Origin: Desulfopila inferna
GTDB lineage: Bacteria; Desulfobacterota; Desulfobulbia; Desulfobulbales; Desulfocapsaceae
Assembly: GCF_016919005.1 (NCBI RefSeq)
Contig: NZ_JAFFQE010000007.1
Location: 62,001-126,000 of the forward strand
Length of the DNA stretch: 64,000 nucleotides
Direction of reading: 5' to 3'
Part shown: positions 55,951 through 64,000 of the stretch, piece by piece
Numbering within the stretch: position 1 is the first letter of the stretch
Layout of the letters: each line of letters begins with the position of its first letter
The notes under the pieces: generated by a model
What the model was told of the DNA's origin: nothing
The model's database searches: none
The model's input: only the letters and a program-made list of their open reading frames with translations
Translations under genes and position numbers: made by a program

Positions 55951-56233
55951 TGGCATAGCCATTCGTAGTGCCACACAAACAGAAATCTGAGATCTTCAGT
56001 TGATTAACTTATAGTAAGAGCTTATTCTATGGGATTGAGCCCAAGCCACATTGGCCACGGTTGTTTATGAGGTGATTGAATAATATACAACTCTTCATTT
56101 GCGGTTTTTAAAGATGCTGTTTATGCTTGAAATTATTCTTTGATAGGATATACTGTCAAGTTTGCGTTTTGAGTCAAGATGAGAAAACTTGAGCATTGAA
56201 CGATATATGTAAATTTCGAAGGAGTCAGGAAAG

Positions 56234-56455
56234 ATGAAACCAGATATACATCCGGAATATAACAAAATTAAGGCTGTCTGCGCCTGTGGAAACGAGGTTG
56301 AGCTTGGTTCTGTGAACAAAGAGATAAATGTGGAAATATGCTCGGCTTGTCATCCGTTTTTTACCGGTAAGCAAAAACTTATTGATACAGCAGGCAGGAT
56401 CGAAAAATTCAAGAAGCGATACGCCAAACACTTCGAGAACAAGAAAGAAGCATAG
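56234..56455 (+). CDS. rpmE: 50S ribosomal protein L31
   Basis: The 73-aa protein is the zinc-binding (C+) L31: cysteines in VCACGN and [14 protein letters not shown]. The presence of the four Cys shows that it is not the zinc-free paralogue. AAGGAG lies upstream of ATG. The rho-rpmE order is common. Confidence 0.97.
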   Translation: MKPDIHPEYNKIKAVCACGNEVELGSVNKEINVEICSACHPFFTGKQKLIDTAGRIEKFKKRYAKHFENKKEA

Positions 56456-56497
56456 TATCATCAAGTATGGGGTTCCCCGTGCTGATACAGAATTAAG

Positions 56498-56533
56498 AGT
56501 CCACAACATTTTCATCCGTTGTGGACTTTTTTC
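56498..56533 (+). terminator. Rho-independent terminator after rpmE
   Basis: AGTCCACAAC and GTTGTGGACT form a 10-bp perfect stem around 10 nt, followed by a run of T's. It ends the rpmE unit. Confidence 0.92.
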
Positions 56534-56706
56534 ATTTTTGATAATCTCGTAGAAGTTGCCACGAAGCACTTAGATGGTATCGTAATCTTCAGCCACTTCA
56601 TTTCATTCCGGGGTTCCAAGTCGCTATACCTGGTGTCCGCTCTTATCCTTGAGCGGGATGAACAAAGTCTTCAGCCATTTCAAATTCTATTTTTTACGGC
56701 ATCATA

Positions 56707-57777
56707 ATGTATAATAAATTCGAAGACCTCGAAGAGAAAATCTCTCACCTGGAAGGACGTCTTTCTGATCCATCTCTAATGGATAACCAGAAAGAATACC
56801 AGAATGTGGTGCGGGAGCATACCCAGCTGAACCGGCTCAATGAACTCTACGGCAAGTATAAAAAAGTTGAGCAGGAGATTGAGGGCAATAACACTATTAT
56901 TCATGACCTTAAAGAGGACAGCGACCTTCGGGAGATGGCCCGGGAGGAAAATGAAATTCTGCAGGAAAGAAAGAAGAAGCTTGAACAGGAAATTCGTATC
57001 TTCCTTCTGCCCAAAGATCCAAACGATGATAAGAATATCTTTCTCGAGATACGTGCCGGGACCGGTGGTGATGAAGCCGCCCTGTTTGTCGCAGATCTTT
57101 TCAGGATGTATTGCAGATTTGCCGAGAATGAAGGTTGGCGTGTTGAGACGATGAGTTCAAGTCCTCTCGGCATCGGCGGCTTCAAAGAAATCATCGCACT
57201 TATCAGCGGCGACAGCGTCTATTCCAAGCTGAAATATGAGAGCGGCGTCCACCGGGTCCAGCGTGTACCCGAGACGGAGACACAGGGAAGAATACATACT
57301 TCTGCGGTGACCGTTGCCATTTTGCCGGAAGCTGAAGAAGTTGATCTCAAAATTGATATGAATGAGCTCAAATTCGATGTCTTTCGCTCCTCCGGGCCCG
57401 GAGGACAGAGTGTCAACACCACTGACTCCGCGGTGCGCGTAACCCATCTGCCCACCGGTCTGGTGGTAATCTGTCAGGATGAGAAGTCCCAACATAAAAA
57501 TAAAGCAAAGGCACTGACTGTGTTGCGGGCCAGATTACTTGATAAGATGGAGCAGGAACATCATGATAAGATCAGCCAGGATCGCAAGTCTCAGGTCGGC
57601 AGCGGTGATAGAAGCGAGAGAATCCGAACCTATAACTTTCCCCAGGGAAGATTGACGGATCACCGTATCAATCTGACCCTGTATAAGCTGGAAAACATCA
57701 TGAACGGAAAACTCGATGAAGTGATTTATCCTTTAATCGATCATGATCAGGCCGAAAAGCTCAAGAAGGTGCAGTAG
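56707..57777 (+). CDS. prfA: Peptide chain release factor 1
   Basis: The 356-aa protein has the GGQ peptide-release motif in [10 protein letters not shown] near residue 230 and the PXT-type codon-recognition tripeptide in domain 2 at about 185-190 (PETETQGR), as in RF1 (UAA/UAG). The glutamine of GGQ is the target of PrmC, encoded by the next gene. Confidence 0.97.
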   Translation: MYNKFEDLEEKISHLEGRLSDPSLMDNQKEYQNVVREHTQLNRLNELYGKYKKVEQEIEGNNTIIHDLKEDSDLREMAREENEILQERKKKLEQEIRIFLLPKDPNDDKNIFLEIRAGTGGDEAALFVADLFRMYCRFAENEGWRVETMSSSPLGIGGFKEIIALISGDSVYSKLKYESGVHRVQRVPETETQGRIHTSAVTVAILPEAEEVDLKIDMNELKFDVFRSSGPGGQSVNTTDSAVRVTHLPTGLVVICQDEKSQHKNKAKALTVLRARLLDKMEQEHHDKISQDRKSQVGSGDRSERIRTYNFPQGRLTDHRINLTLYKLENIMNGKLDEVIYPLIDHDQAEKLKKVQ

Positions 57778-57785
57778 GAAGTTGG

Positions 57786-58679
57786 ATGCATTTTGGGAAT
57801 ATGAAGATAGCCCGGCTCTTACGGTATGGTGAGGAAAAGCTCAGTGAATGTGGAGTACCAGATGCCGTCAGAGATGCAGAACTGCTGCTCGGCTATTGCC
57901 TGAGCATGAGCAGGACCGAACTCTTTCTGCATGGTATGGATCAGGTAGATGGCGATGCCTCTCAGCGCTTCTTTTCTCTTATTGAAAGGCGTGCCGCTCG
58001 CGAGCCTGTCGCCTACATCCTTGAGGAAAGAGAATTCTGGTCGCTCTCTTTCCAGGTGAACAGGGATGTTCTCGTGCCAAGGCCGGAAACGGAATTTCTG
58101 CTGGAAACGGTTTTTCGTAAAGTCAAGGAGGCAAAAGCAGTAATTGATCGCTGTGTCGATCTATGCTGCGGCAGCGGGGTGATTGCCATAGTTTTGGCAA
58201 TTGAGTTGAATTGCAGGGTCTGGGCCCTTGATTGCTCCGAGAAAGCTCTCGCCGTGACCATCCAAAACAGTAAAAAACATAATGTTGCAGAGCGTATCAC
58301 CCCGCTTCTCTCCGATATGTTCTCAGGGTTGGAGCAGGCAACATTTCCACTGATAGTCTCAAACCCTCCTTATGTGCGGCGGGATGAGATCGAGCAGGAG
58401 CTCGAACCGGAAGTGGCCGATTTTGAACCCCGTATAGCCCTGGACGGCGGTCTGGACGGGCTTTCATCTATCCGCCGCATCGCTTTGGAAGTACTGAACT
58501 ACCTCACCCCGTCCGGAATGTTTTTCATGGAGTTCGGGGCCGACCAGGCAGATGAGGTCAAAAAAGAATTTGCCTCCGCTTCTGTCAACGGCAGATATTT
58601 TACAGTAATTGAGACGTATAAGGATTACAGCGGCAGGGATCGCGTACTGTACGCCAAGACCAATCAATACCAAGAGTGA
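57786..58679 (+). CDS. prmC: Release-factor glutamine methyltransferase
   Basis: The 297-aa protein has an N-terminal helical domain, the SAM-binding region CVDLCCGSGVIAI, and the catalytic NPPY motif (IVSNPPYVRRDE) near residue 195. It methylates the GGQ glutamine of release factors. The ATG at 57786 has AGGAAG upstream; a second ATG at 57801 is possible. It directly follows prfA (8 bp). Confidence 0.95.
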   Translation: MHFGNMKIARLLRYGEEKLSECGVPDAVRDAELLLGYCLSMSRTELFLHGMDQVDGDASQRFFSLIERRAAREPVAYILEEREFWSLSFQVNRDVLVPRPETEFLLETVFRKVKEAKAVIDRCVDLCCGSGVIAIVLAIELNCRVWALDCSEKALAVTIQNSKKHNVAERITPLLSDMFSGLEQATFPLIVSNPPYVRRDEIEQELEPEVADFEPRIALDGGLDGLSSIRRIALEVLNYLTPSGMFFMEFGADQADEVKKEFASASVNGRYFTVIETYKDYSGRDRVLYAKTNQYQE

Positions 58680-58682
58680 ACG

Positions 58683-59963
58683 ATGGAAAAGCTCATCATC
58701 GAAGGCGGCATTCCTCTGAGAGGCCATCTGAAAATCAGCGGTGCCAAGAATGCCGCACTGCCCCTTATTGCCGCTACTCTGCTCACTCCGGGGCGGCACA
58801 TACTGCGCAACGTTCCTGATCTGCGTGATACCAGAACATTTCTCAAGCTCATGGAAAGCCTTGGCGTCACCTGGCATTATGACGGTTACTCGTTGAACAT
58901 CGACAGCACCAGGCTCGGATTCTCTGAAGCATCATACGAGCTTGTCAAAACCATGCGGGCATCCGTGCTCGTTCTTGGCCCTCTACTTGCGCGTCTTGGC
59001 AGGGCCCGGGTGTCGCTGCCCGGAGGCTGCGCCATAGGTGAGAGGCCCATAGATTTTCATATACGCGGTTTTGAGAAGATGAAGGTCAATATTCGGCTTG
59101 AGCAGGGCTATGTCGATGCCGAGATTGACGGCAGGCTGCAGGGCGGCAGCATTAATTTTGATATACCATCCGTCACAGGCACAGAAAATATACTTATGGC
59201 AGCGACACTCGCCCAGGGAACAACCGTCATAAAAAATGCGGCAAAGGAACCTGAAATAGGTAATCTAGTCGATATGCTGGTCGGCATGGGTGCCGTGATA
59301 GAAGGAAAGGATACCGACAGACTCACAATTCAGGGAGTTGAAAAACTAAGGCCGGCGGAATGTGAAATCATTCCTGATCGTATTGAGGCAGGAACATATC
59401 TTATCGCGGTCTGTGCAACGGGAGGAGAAGCGACCATCAGCGGCTGTAATCCTTCCCATCTTCCTTCACTGCTGGATAAACTGAGAACAGCAGGGTGCCT
59501 GATTGAAGAGGACGGCAGCAGTATCCATATCGCAGCCAGGGGTAATGGTGGCGGGGAGTTTTCAATCGGCAGCGCCGACATAAAAACCATGCCCTATCCA
59601 GGATACCCCACTGATCTGCAGGCCCAATTCATGGCCTTGATGTCCTTGAGTAATTCGGTATCGGTAATCAAGGAGACAATTTTTGAAAACAGATTCATGC
59701 ATGTTGCCGAATTACGCAGACTAGGGGCGGATATCCAGACCGATGGCCATACGGCCGTGGTCAAGGGTGTCGGTACTAAAGGTCTTTTAGGTGCACCTGT
59801 AATGGCTACGGATCTACGCGCCAGCTCTTCATTGGTGATTGCCGGGCTCGCCGCTTCAGGCAGGACGGAAATCTCCAGGATCTATCATCTTGAACGCGGC
59901 TATGAAAAACTGGTCGACAAGCTGAGCAATCTGGGGGCAAGGGTCTGGAAGGAGCAGGAATAG
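58683..59963 (+). CDS. murA: UDP-N-acetylglucosamine 1-carboxyvinyltransferase
   Basis: The 426-aa protein has the catalytic cysteine in [10 protein letters not shown] near residue 117 (the fosfomycin target), and the two-domain inside-out barrel of the EPSP synthase family ([15 protein letters not shown] at the start). It starts peptidoglycan synthesis. It lies 3 bp after prmC. Confidence 0.97.
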   Translation: MEKLIIEGGIPLRGHLKISGAKNAALPLIAATLLTPGRHILRNVPDLRDTRTFLKLMESLGVTWHYDGYSLNIDSTRLGFSEASYELVKTMRASVLVLGPLLARLGRARVSLPGGCAIGERPIDFHIRGFEKMKVNIRLEQGYVDAEIDGRLQGGSINFDIPSVTGTENILMAATLAQGTTVIKNAAKEPEIGNLVDMLVGMGAVIEGKDTDRLTIQGVEKLRPAECEIIPDRIEAGTYLIAVCATGGEATISGCNPSHLPSLLDKLRTAGCLIEEDGSSIHIAARGNGGGEFSIGSADIKTMPYPGYPTDLQAQFMALMSLSNSVSVIKETIFENRFMHVAELRRLGADIQTDGHTAVVKGVGTKGLLGAPVMATDLRASSSLVIAGLAASGRTEISRIYHLERGYEKLVDKLSNLGARVWKEQE

Positions 59964-59995
59964 TCAGCGGACCTGAGATATCTCTCTTTGGTTAC

Positions 59996-61717
59996 TTAAT
60001 AGAGAGGAAGAGTGACGGTAAATTTCGCGCCACCCAGCGATGAGCGAGAGATACTGATCGAACCTTTGTGTCCTTCCACTATCTGCTGGACTATAGTCAG
60101 CCCCAGCCCTGTACCATCTGCGCGGTTGGTATAAAATGGCTCAAAGATTTTTTCATACATTTCCTTGTCGATTCCAGGGCCATTATCCTCTACGGAAATG
60201 ACAAGATTTCCCTTATCGTCAGAGAGGGTCTGCTCCCTTGCCCGTATCCGAATGATTTCCTGCCCTTCAGCACAAAAGGCTATGCTGTTTTGGATCAGGT
60301 GATTCATTATGGTGAAAAATTGTTTTTCATCGGCCCATACATCTGTTCTGGGATCAATATCGATTTTGATGGTACTGGTCTCCGGCCATTCCGGATCAGC
60401 CCGGCAGACCTGAAGCACTTCTTCAATGCAGTTGAGCAGTGAGAACCAGTATCGTTCAACGAGATCGGGACGGGCGAACTTGAGAAAGTCGGCAATTGTT
60501 GAAATGAGCCGGTTCGATTCGCGCAGGATGATGTTAGTCAACATCATGTTTTCTTTGTTTCCAGCTGAGCCGGCAGAAGAAAATTCGCCGGCCAGGATTT
60601 GGGCAGAACCGGAGATGGCGGTTAGAGGATTCCGGAAATCATGGGCTATCCCCGCACTCATCATTCCTATGGCTGCTAATTTCTCCCCCTGCCGTATTTT
60701 GCTTTCCAACTTTTCTATCTCACTGATATCCTGAAGTGTTACAAGTTTACTGTCTTCCTCGTAGATGGAAGAGATTTTTTTGCCGGAGAGATCTTTTGAG
60801 GGCATATGCAGTGAAGTCAGGGAGTAGCCGATACGTATCTTGGTGCCGTCCTTTTTGTAAAAATCGATAGCTTGCCGGGTTGCCCTGCTGCTCAGATTCA
60901 GGTGCGGTAAAATCCTGGTCAGATCGTGGCCAATGAGTTCGTCCAGGGAATAGTCGATGATGTTTCGCGCCGCGGTATTGGCAGAAGTGATGATGTGCTG
61001 ATCATTTGTGGTAATTATTCCGGTGGAGATATTATCAAATATTGTCTTATACAGATGAGAGAGCTTGTCGAAACTGTAGATGGTATCCGATAACACTTCT
61101 TCCGTTGAATGCAGGCGTATGCCGAACATGGCGCTTAACAATGCGGCCAGGAAAAAGGTTAATCCTTTTACGGCGAAGAGATTGACAAGTTCCTGAAGCT
61201 TCTGCATCGGATTGAAATCGAAGACCAGGAAATAATCGGGAACGATTCCCTGGAATTCGAGAAAAAGAATAAAGCCATATGAAATAGTGGCCGCTGCCGC
61301 AGCGATCAATCCGCCACGGCGTGGCAGAAGCAGCCCGCCGGTAATAATCGAAAAGAAGTATACAGAGGTGAAAATCGAGTTGGAGATGCCGGTTGAATAG
61401 ACCAGCAGGCTGGCGAAGATGGTGTCGAGAATACATTGGAGAAAACCAAATTTCTGCAGATTCCTTTCCAGCCTGATAAGAATAAGGGCGGAGACGATCG
61501 AAATAGTATAAACCGAAAGCAGCAGGAGGATGAGTACTGAATTGGGCAGTATGATAACGCTGAAATGGAGATCGCTTAAAATATAGGTGACGCCCAGAAG
61601 CAAGGTGTAGAGAACGATGCGAAGAAGCAACATCCATAGCAGCTGCTGCCGCAGGATCTGAATTACACCTCTGGTCACGGAAAATGAGAGTCCCAAGAGT
61701 CTTCGCAAAGAAAACAT
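59996..61717 (-). CDS. Sensor histidine kinase, PilS/NtrB-like
   Basis: The 573-aa protein has six N-terminal membrane segments (about residues 25-200), as in PilS, a PAS domain (about 225-330), a HisKA box IGMMSAGIAHDFRNPLTAI and a HATPase (SVEDNGPGID, FEPFYTNRADGTGLGL). All kinase boxes are intact. It is 3 bp after the response regulator at 61721 in the same direction, so the pair is one operon. No pil genes are nearby, so the target process is not shown. Confidence 0.93.
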   Translation of the reverse strand: MFSLRRLLGLSFSVTRGVIQILRQQLLWMLLLRIVLYTLLLGVTYILSDLHFSVIILPNSVLILLLLSVYTISIVSALILIRLERNLQKFGFLQCILDTIFASLLVYSTGISNSIFTSVYFFSIITGGLLLPRRGGLIAAAAATISYGFILFLEFQGIVPDYFLVFDFNPMQKLQELVNLFAVKGLTFFLAALLSAMFGIRLHSTEEVLSDTIYSFDKLSHLYKTIFDNISTGIITTNDQHIITSANTAARNIIDYSLDELIGHDLTRILPHLNLSSRATRQAIDFYKKDGTKIRIGYSLTSLHMPSKDLSGKKISSIYEEDSKLVTLQDISEIEKLESKIRQGEKLAAIGMMSAGIAHDFRNPLTAISGSAQILAGEFSSAGSAGNKENMMLTNIILRESNRLISTIADFLKFARPDLVERYWFSLLNCIEEVLQVCRADPEWPETSTIKIDIDPRTDVWADEKQFFTIMNHLIQNSIAFCAEGQEIIRIRAREQTLSDDKGNLVISVEDNGPGIDKEMYEKIFEPFYTNRADGTGLGLTIVQQIVEGHKGSISISRSSLGGAKFTVTLPLY

Positions 61718-61720
61718 CTC

Positions 61721-63094
61721 TTAGTTGATACCGTACTTGGTGATTTTATAGCGGAGCGATCGGAAACTAACCTGCAGCAAATCTGCCGCTTTCATCTTAG
61801 AATTGTTTGTCTTTTCAAGCGCATGTCTGATAATACGCTTTTCCAGACGGGCCATGACCTTATCGAGCCCGGTATCAAATAACTCCTGTTCATTCTCCAC
61901 CGCATGGAATAACGGTTCACCACTTATCCTTTGCTTATTTTCCCGCAGACCGCCGGCAAGAGAAAGGCTCTCCGGCAGAATGATATTGGTGCTTGCCAGG
62001 GCGACTCCTCGCTCTATGATGTTCTCCAGCTCTCTGACATTTCCGGGATAGTCGTAGTTCATCAGAACCTGCAAGGCATAGGAAGAAATTTTCTGTACTT
62101 CCTTGCCGAGCAGCCGTGAATATTTTTGCAGAAAATAATCAACCAGCAGGGGCACGTCACCCTTTCTTTCACGCAGAGGAGGAACCCGTATGGGAACAAC
62201 GGCAAGGCGATAGAAAAGGTCTTCCCGAAAGCGTCCGGCTACAATTTCATCCTCAAGAATTCGGTTGGTAGCCGCAATAATGCGAACGTTTATCGGTTTA
62301 ATTATTGTGGAGCCCACCGGTTTGATTTCTCGTTCCTGGAGGACACGCAACAATTTTGTCTGGATTATCGGAGTCAGCTCGCCGATTTCATCTAGAAAAG
62401 CAGTGCCGCTGTCAGCCTCCATAAAAAGTCCGGCCTTATCGCCGATGGCGCCTGTAAATGATCCCTTCACGTGGCCAAACAGTTCGCTTTCCATGAGTTC
62501 TTCGGGAATAGCGCTGCAGGTGATTGGAACAAAATGGTCGGCGTCGACCTTGCTGTTGAGATGGATTGCCTTGGCCACAAGCTCTTTGCCTGTACCCGAT
62601 TCCCCATAGATCAGAACATTGGCGGGAGTGGGAGCGATTCTGCTGATGAGATCGAAGATTTTCAGCATCTCCCTGCTCTTGCCGATGATGCCGGGAAAGG
62701 AATCAGCGAGCTGCTCACGGGATTGCGGTTCACTTTTCTGCGAAGTGGCGGACTCGATAACAGATTTAATTTCGTCGACATTAAAGGGCTTGGAGATGTA
62801 GTCGAAGGCGCCGTTTTTCATGGCGGAAACTGCATCATCGGGGGAAGCGAAGGCGGTAATCATGATAACGGGAAGATCGGCATACAGTTCCTTTACCATC
62901 CCGAGCATCTCCAGACCGCTGGTTCCCGGCATGCGGATGTCGCTTATAACCAGGTCGAAACCGGAATTTTTCAGCTTCTTCAGGGCAGCATCGGTATTAT
63001 TTGCCGTATCGACAGCGTAACCTTCTTTGTGCAGCAGGATTTGGAGAAAATCACGCATGCTCTGTTCATCATCAACGACTAATATTCTGGTCAT
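61721..63094 (-). CDS. Sigma-54 response regulator, PilR/NtrC-like
   Basis: The 457-aa protein has a receiver domain (phospho-Asp in LVISDIRMPG near residue 53), an AAA+ domain with Walker A GESGTGKE near 170 and the sigma-54 loop GSFTGA, and a Fis-type helix-turn-helix at the C-terminus (KMKAADLLQVSFRSLRYKI). It activates sigma-54 promoters after phosphorylation by its partner kinase. Confidence 0.95.
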   Translation of the reverse strand: MTRILVVDDEQSMRDFLQILLHKEGYAVDTANNTDAALKKLKNSGFDLVISDIRMPGTSGLEMLGMVKELYADLPVIMITAFASPDDAVSAMKNGAFDYISKPFNVDEIKSVIESATSQKSEPQSREQLADSFPGIIGKSREMLKIFDLISRIAPTPANVLIYGESGTGKELVAKAIHLNSKVDADHFVPITCSAIPEELMESELFGHVKGSFTGAIGDKAGLFMEADSGTAFLDEIGELTPIIQTKLLRVLQEREIKPVGSTIIKPINVRIIAATNRILEDEIVAGRFREDLFYRLAVVPIRVPPLRERKGDVPLLVDYFLQKYSRLLGKEVQKISSYALQVLMNYDYPGNVRELENIIERGVALASTNIILPESLSLAGGLRENKQRISGEPLFHAVENEQELFDTGLDKVMARLEKRIIRHALEKTNNSKMKAADLLQVSFRSLRYKITKYGIN

Positions 63095-63272
63095 ATCAGT
63101 TCCTGGATGGGGTGTTGAGTATCCTGGGGATGATGTCGTCAGACAAACGGGGTGCTATTATATGGATCAGTTTATTTTTCAAAGAATCGTCTCTCCTGCG
63201 AACGTAAACCTGGTGAAAAAGAAAAAAACAAGCCGGAATATTGTAAAACAGTATATATGGTAAAAAAACACT

Positions 63273-63545
63273 TTATTCAACAGGTGTTGAGGTAACCAGG
63301 GCACGTTTTCTCCCGGGAGAAAGCTTCTTCAGGTGAAATTCGCGCTTGCTTGCCAGTGATCTATCGGGATATTCTTCGTAATAGACAAGAACTACAGGTT
63401 GTCTGCTTCGTGTGTATCTGGCTCCTCCTCGTGGGCTGTTGTGCTCCAGAATCCGTCGTTGAAGATTCGTCGTTATACCTGTATAAATGGAGTTGTCCGC
63501 GCAGGAAACCATATAGACATACCAATGGGCGGTGGTGGTTTTCAT
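63273..63545 (-). CDS. GIY-YIG nuclease-family protein
   Basis: The 90-aa protein is a lone GIY-YIG domain of YhbQ/UPF0213 type: WYVYMVSCADNSIYTGIT (near residue 8), RRILEHN, and KREFHLKKLSPGRK. Members are small putative endonucleases of unclear role. I use the ATG at 63545, which gives family length; an in-frame extension to 63854 would overlap the tatC promoter and has no homology. Confidence 0.9.
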   Translation of the reverse strand: MKTTTAHWYVYMVSCADNSIYTGITTNLQRRILEHNSPRGGARYTRSRQPVVLVYYEEYPDRSLASKREFHLKKLSPGRKRALVTSTPVE

Positions 63546-63835
63546 GTTCTTCTTCAAATAGCAGTCTGGAAAGAGAGCCGGAGAGGAAATCCGGTGTGTT
63601 TCCGGCGCCGCGTGCTTATCATTTATCGTCCTAACCAGCTGAACTGGCTGGAGCCTTGAGGCAGATCTTCCTGCAAAAAGAAAATAGAGCCGGAAAACAA
63701 TCTGAAAGGTCCAAAATCCGCAGGGATGGTTAGGATGTCCATATTCCGGCAAGGTATTGCAAATTGCGACGGCAACTGGTAAAAGATGTCTCTTTAATCC
63801 TGACACTCCGGCAATAGTAAAATAAATTAGAAAAA

Positions 63836-64000
63836 ATGGAAGATCTAAATTCAAGTAATCAGTTTGAAAATCAGGCCCTCACCGAGCATCTGCGGGAGCT
63901 GCGGTCCTGCCTTATCATCGCTTTTATCGCTATTTTCATAGGCTTCGGTATTTCCTACGGCTTCATACGGCCGATCGGCAGCTGGTTTTTCCGTCCTCTG
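63836..64000 (+). CDS. tatC: Sec-independent protein translocase TatC, 3' end outside the window
   Basis: Fifty-five codons are visible to the window edge, with no stop. The product has EHLRELRSCLIIAFIAIF followed by the start of the first membrane segment. The conserved E-x-x-x-L-R motif of TatC (LTEHLRELR) is present. TatC is the signal-peptide receptor of the twin-arginine export system. Neither tatA nor tatB is seen on this side. Confidence 0.9.
   Translation, partial: MEDLNSSNQFENQALTEHLRELRSCLIIAFIAIFIGFGISYGFIRPIGSWFFRPL

Noticed and set aside
63546-63854. N-terminal extension of the GIY-YIG protein
   Set aside because: The extension has no homology that I recognise and overlaps the start region of tatC.

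Overview
The window is about 64 kb of chromosome from an anaerobic Gram-negative bacterium, most likely a sulfate- or sulfur-metabolising Desulfobacterota (Desulfobulbales/Desulfocapsa-like). The reasons are a class I hybrid cluster protein, a small assimilatory-type sulfite reductase, a flavodiiron protein, several small clostridial-type ferredoxins, a short N-acetylglutamate synthase with argJ, FeoAB with a FeoB-associated Cys-rich peptide, direct GlnRS, and the rho-rpmE-prfA-prmC-murA order. No dsrAB, apr or sat is in the window, so sulfate reduction itself cannot be shown. There is no prophage, transposase, CRISPR array, integrase or rRNA operon; one tRNA gene is seen.

Layout. 1-1272: 3' part of an exported subtilase. 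1377-7855 (minus): a nitrosative/oxidative stress group (ferredoxin, small sirohaem reductase, hcp, methyltransferase, unknown protein, flavodiiron protein); hcp and its ferredoxin share an FNR/CRP-type palindrome at a class II activator position. 8058-16945 (plus): ferredoxin, a tandem RNase H protein with a dead second domain, a periplasmic binding protein with an orphan sensor kinase, uvrB, an acyltransferase and a cobyrinate-type amidotransferase. 17003-25688: small proteins, alr, argS, a short NAGS and secA. 26179-38078: cardiolipin synthase, argJ, a Gate-domain membrane protein, avtA, an exported MORN protein, a peptidase and a gamma-glutamyltransferase. 38583-41672 (minus): feo operon of four genes, including a 53-codon one. 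42258-45480 (minus): gltX-glnS. 45990-59963 (plus): serA, DUF1844, ispE, tRNA-Gln, prs, rplY, pth, a CarD-type regulator, a pseudouridine synthase, coaE, rho, rpmE, prfA, prmC, murA. 59996-63094 (minus): a PilR/PilS-like two-component pair. 63273-63545: GIY-YIG protein. 63836-end: start of tatC.

The genes are mostly ordinary housekeeping. The unusual part is the intergenic DNA: at least seven families of short palindromic, non-coding repeats fill nearly every gap over 300 bp between 17 and 42 kb. Family R1 (ends TAAGTACCTT and AAGGTACTAA) occurs singly before argJ and rho, twice before secA, and as a four-unit tandem array of 107-110 bp units before the Gate-domain gene, always on the gene's sense side. 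The secA array appears to sit inside a copy of family R6, which suggests mobility. Family R2 shows compensatory base changes between copies, which suggests that its folded form matters. R5 and R6 have 12-19 bp terminal inverted repeats and look like non-autonomous mobile elements. These repeats are the best candidates here for something undescribed.
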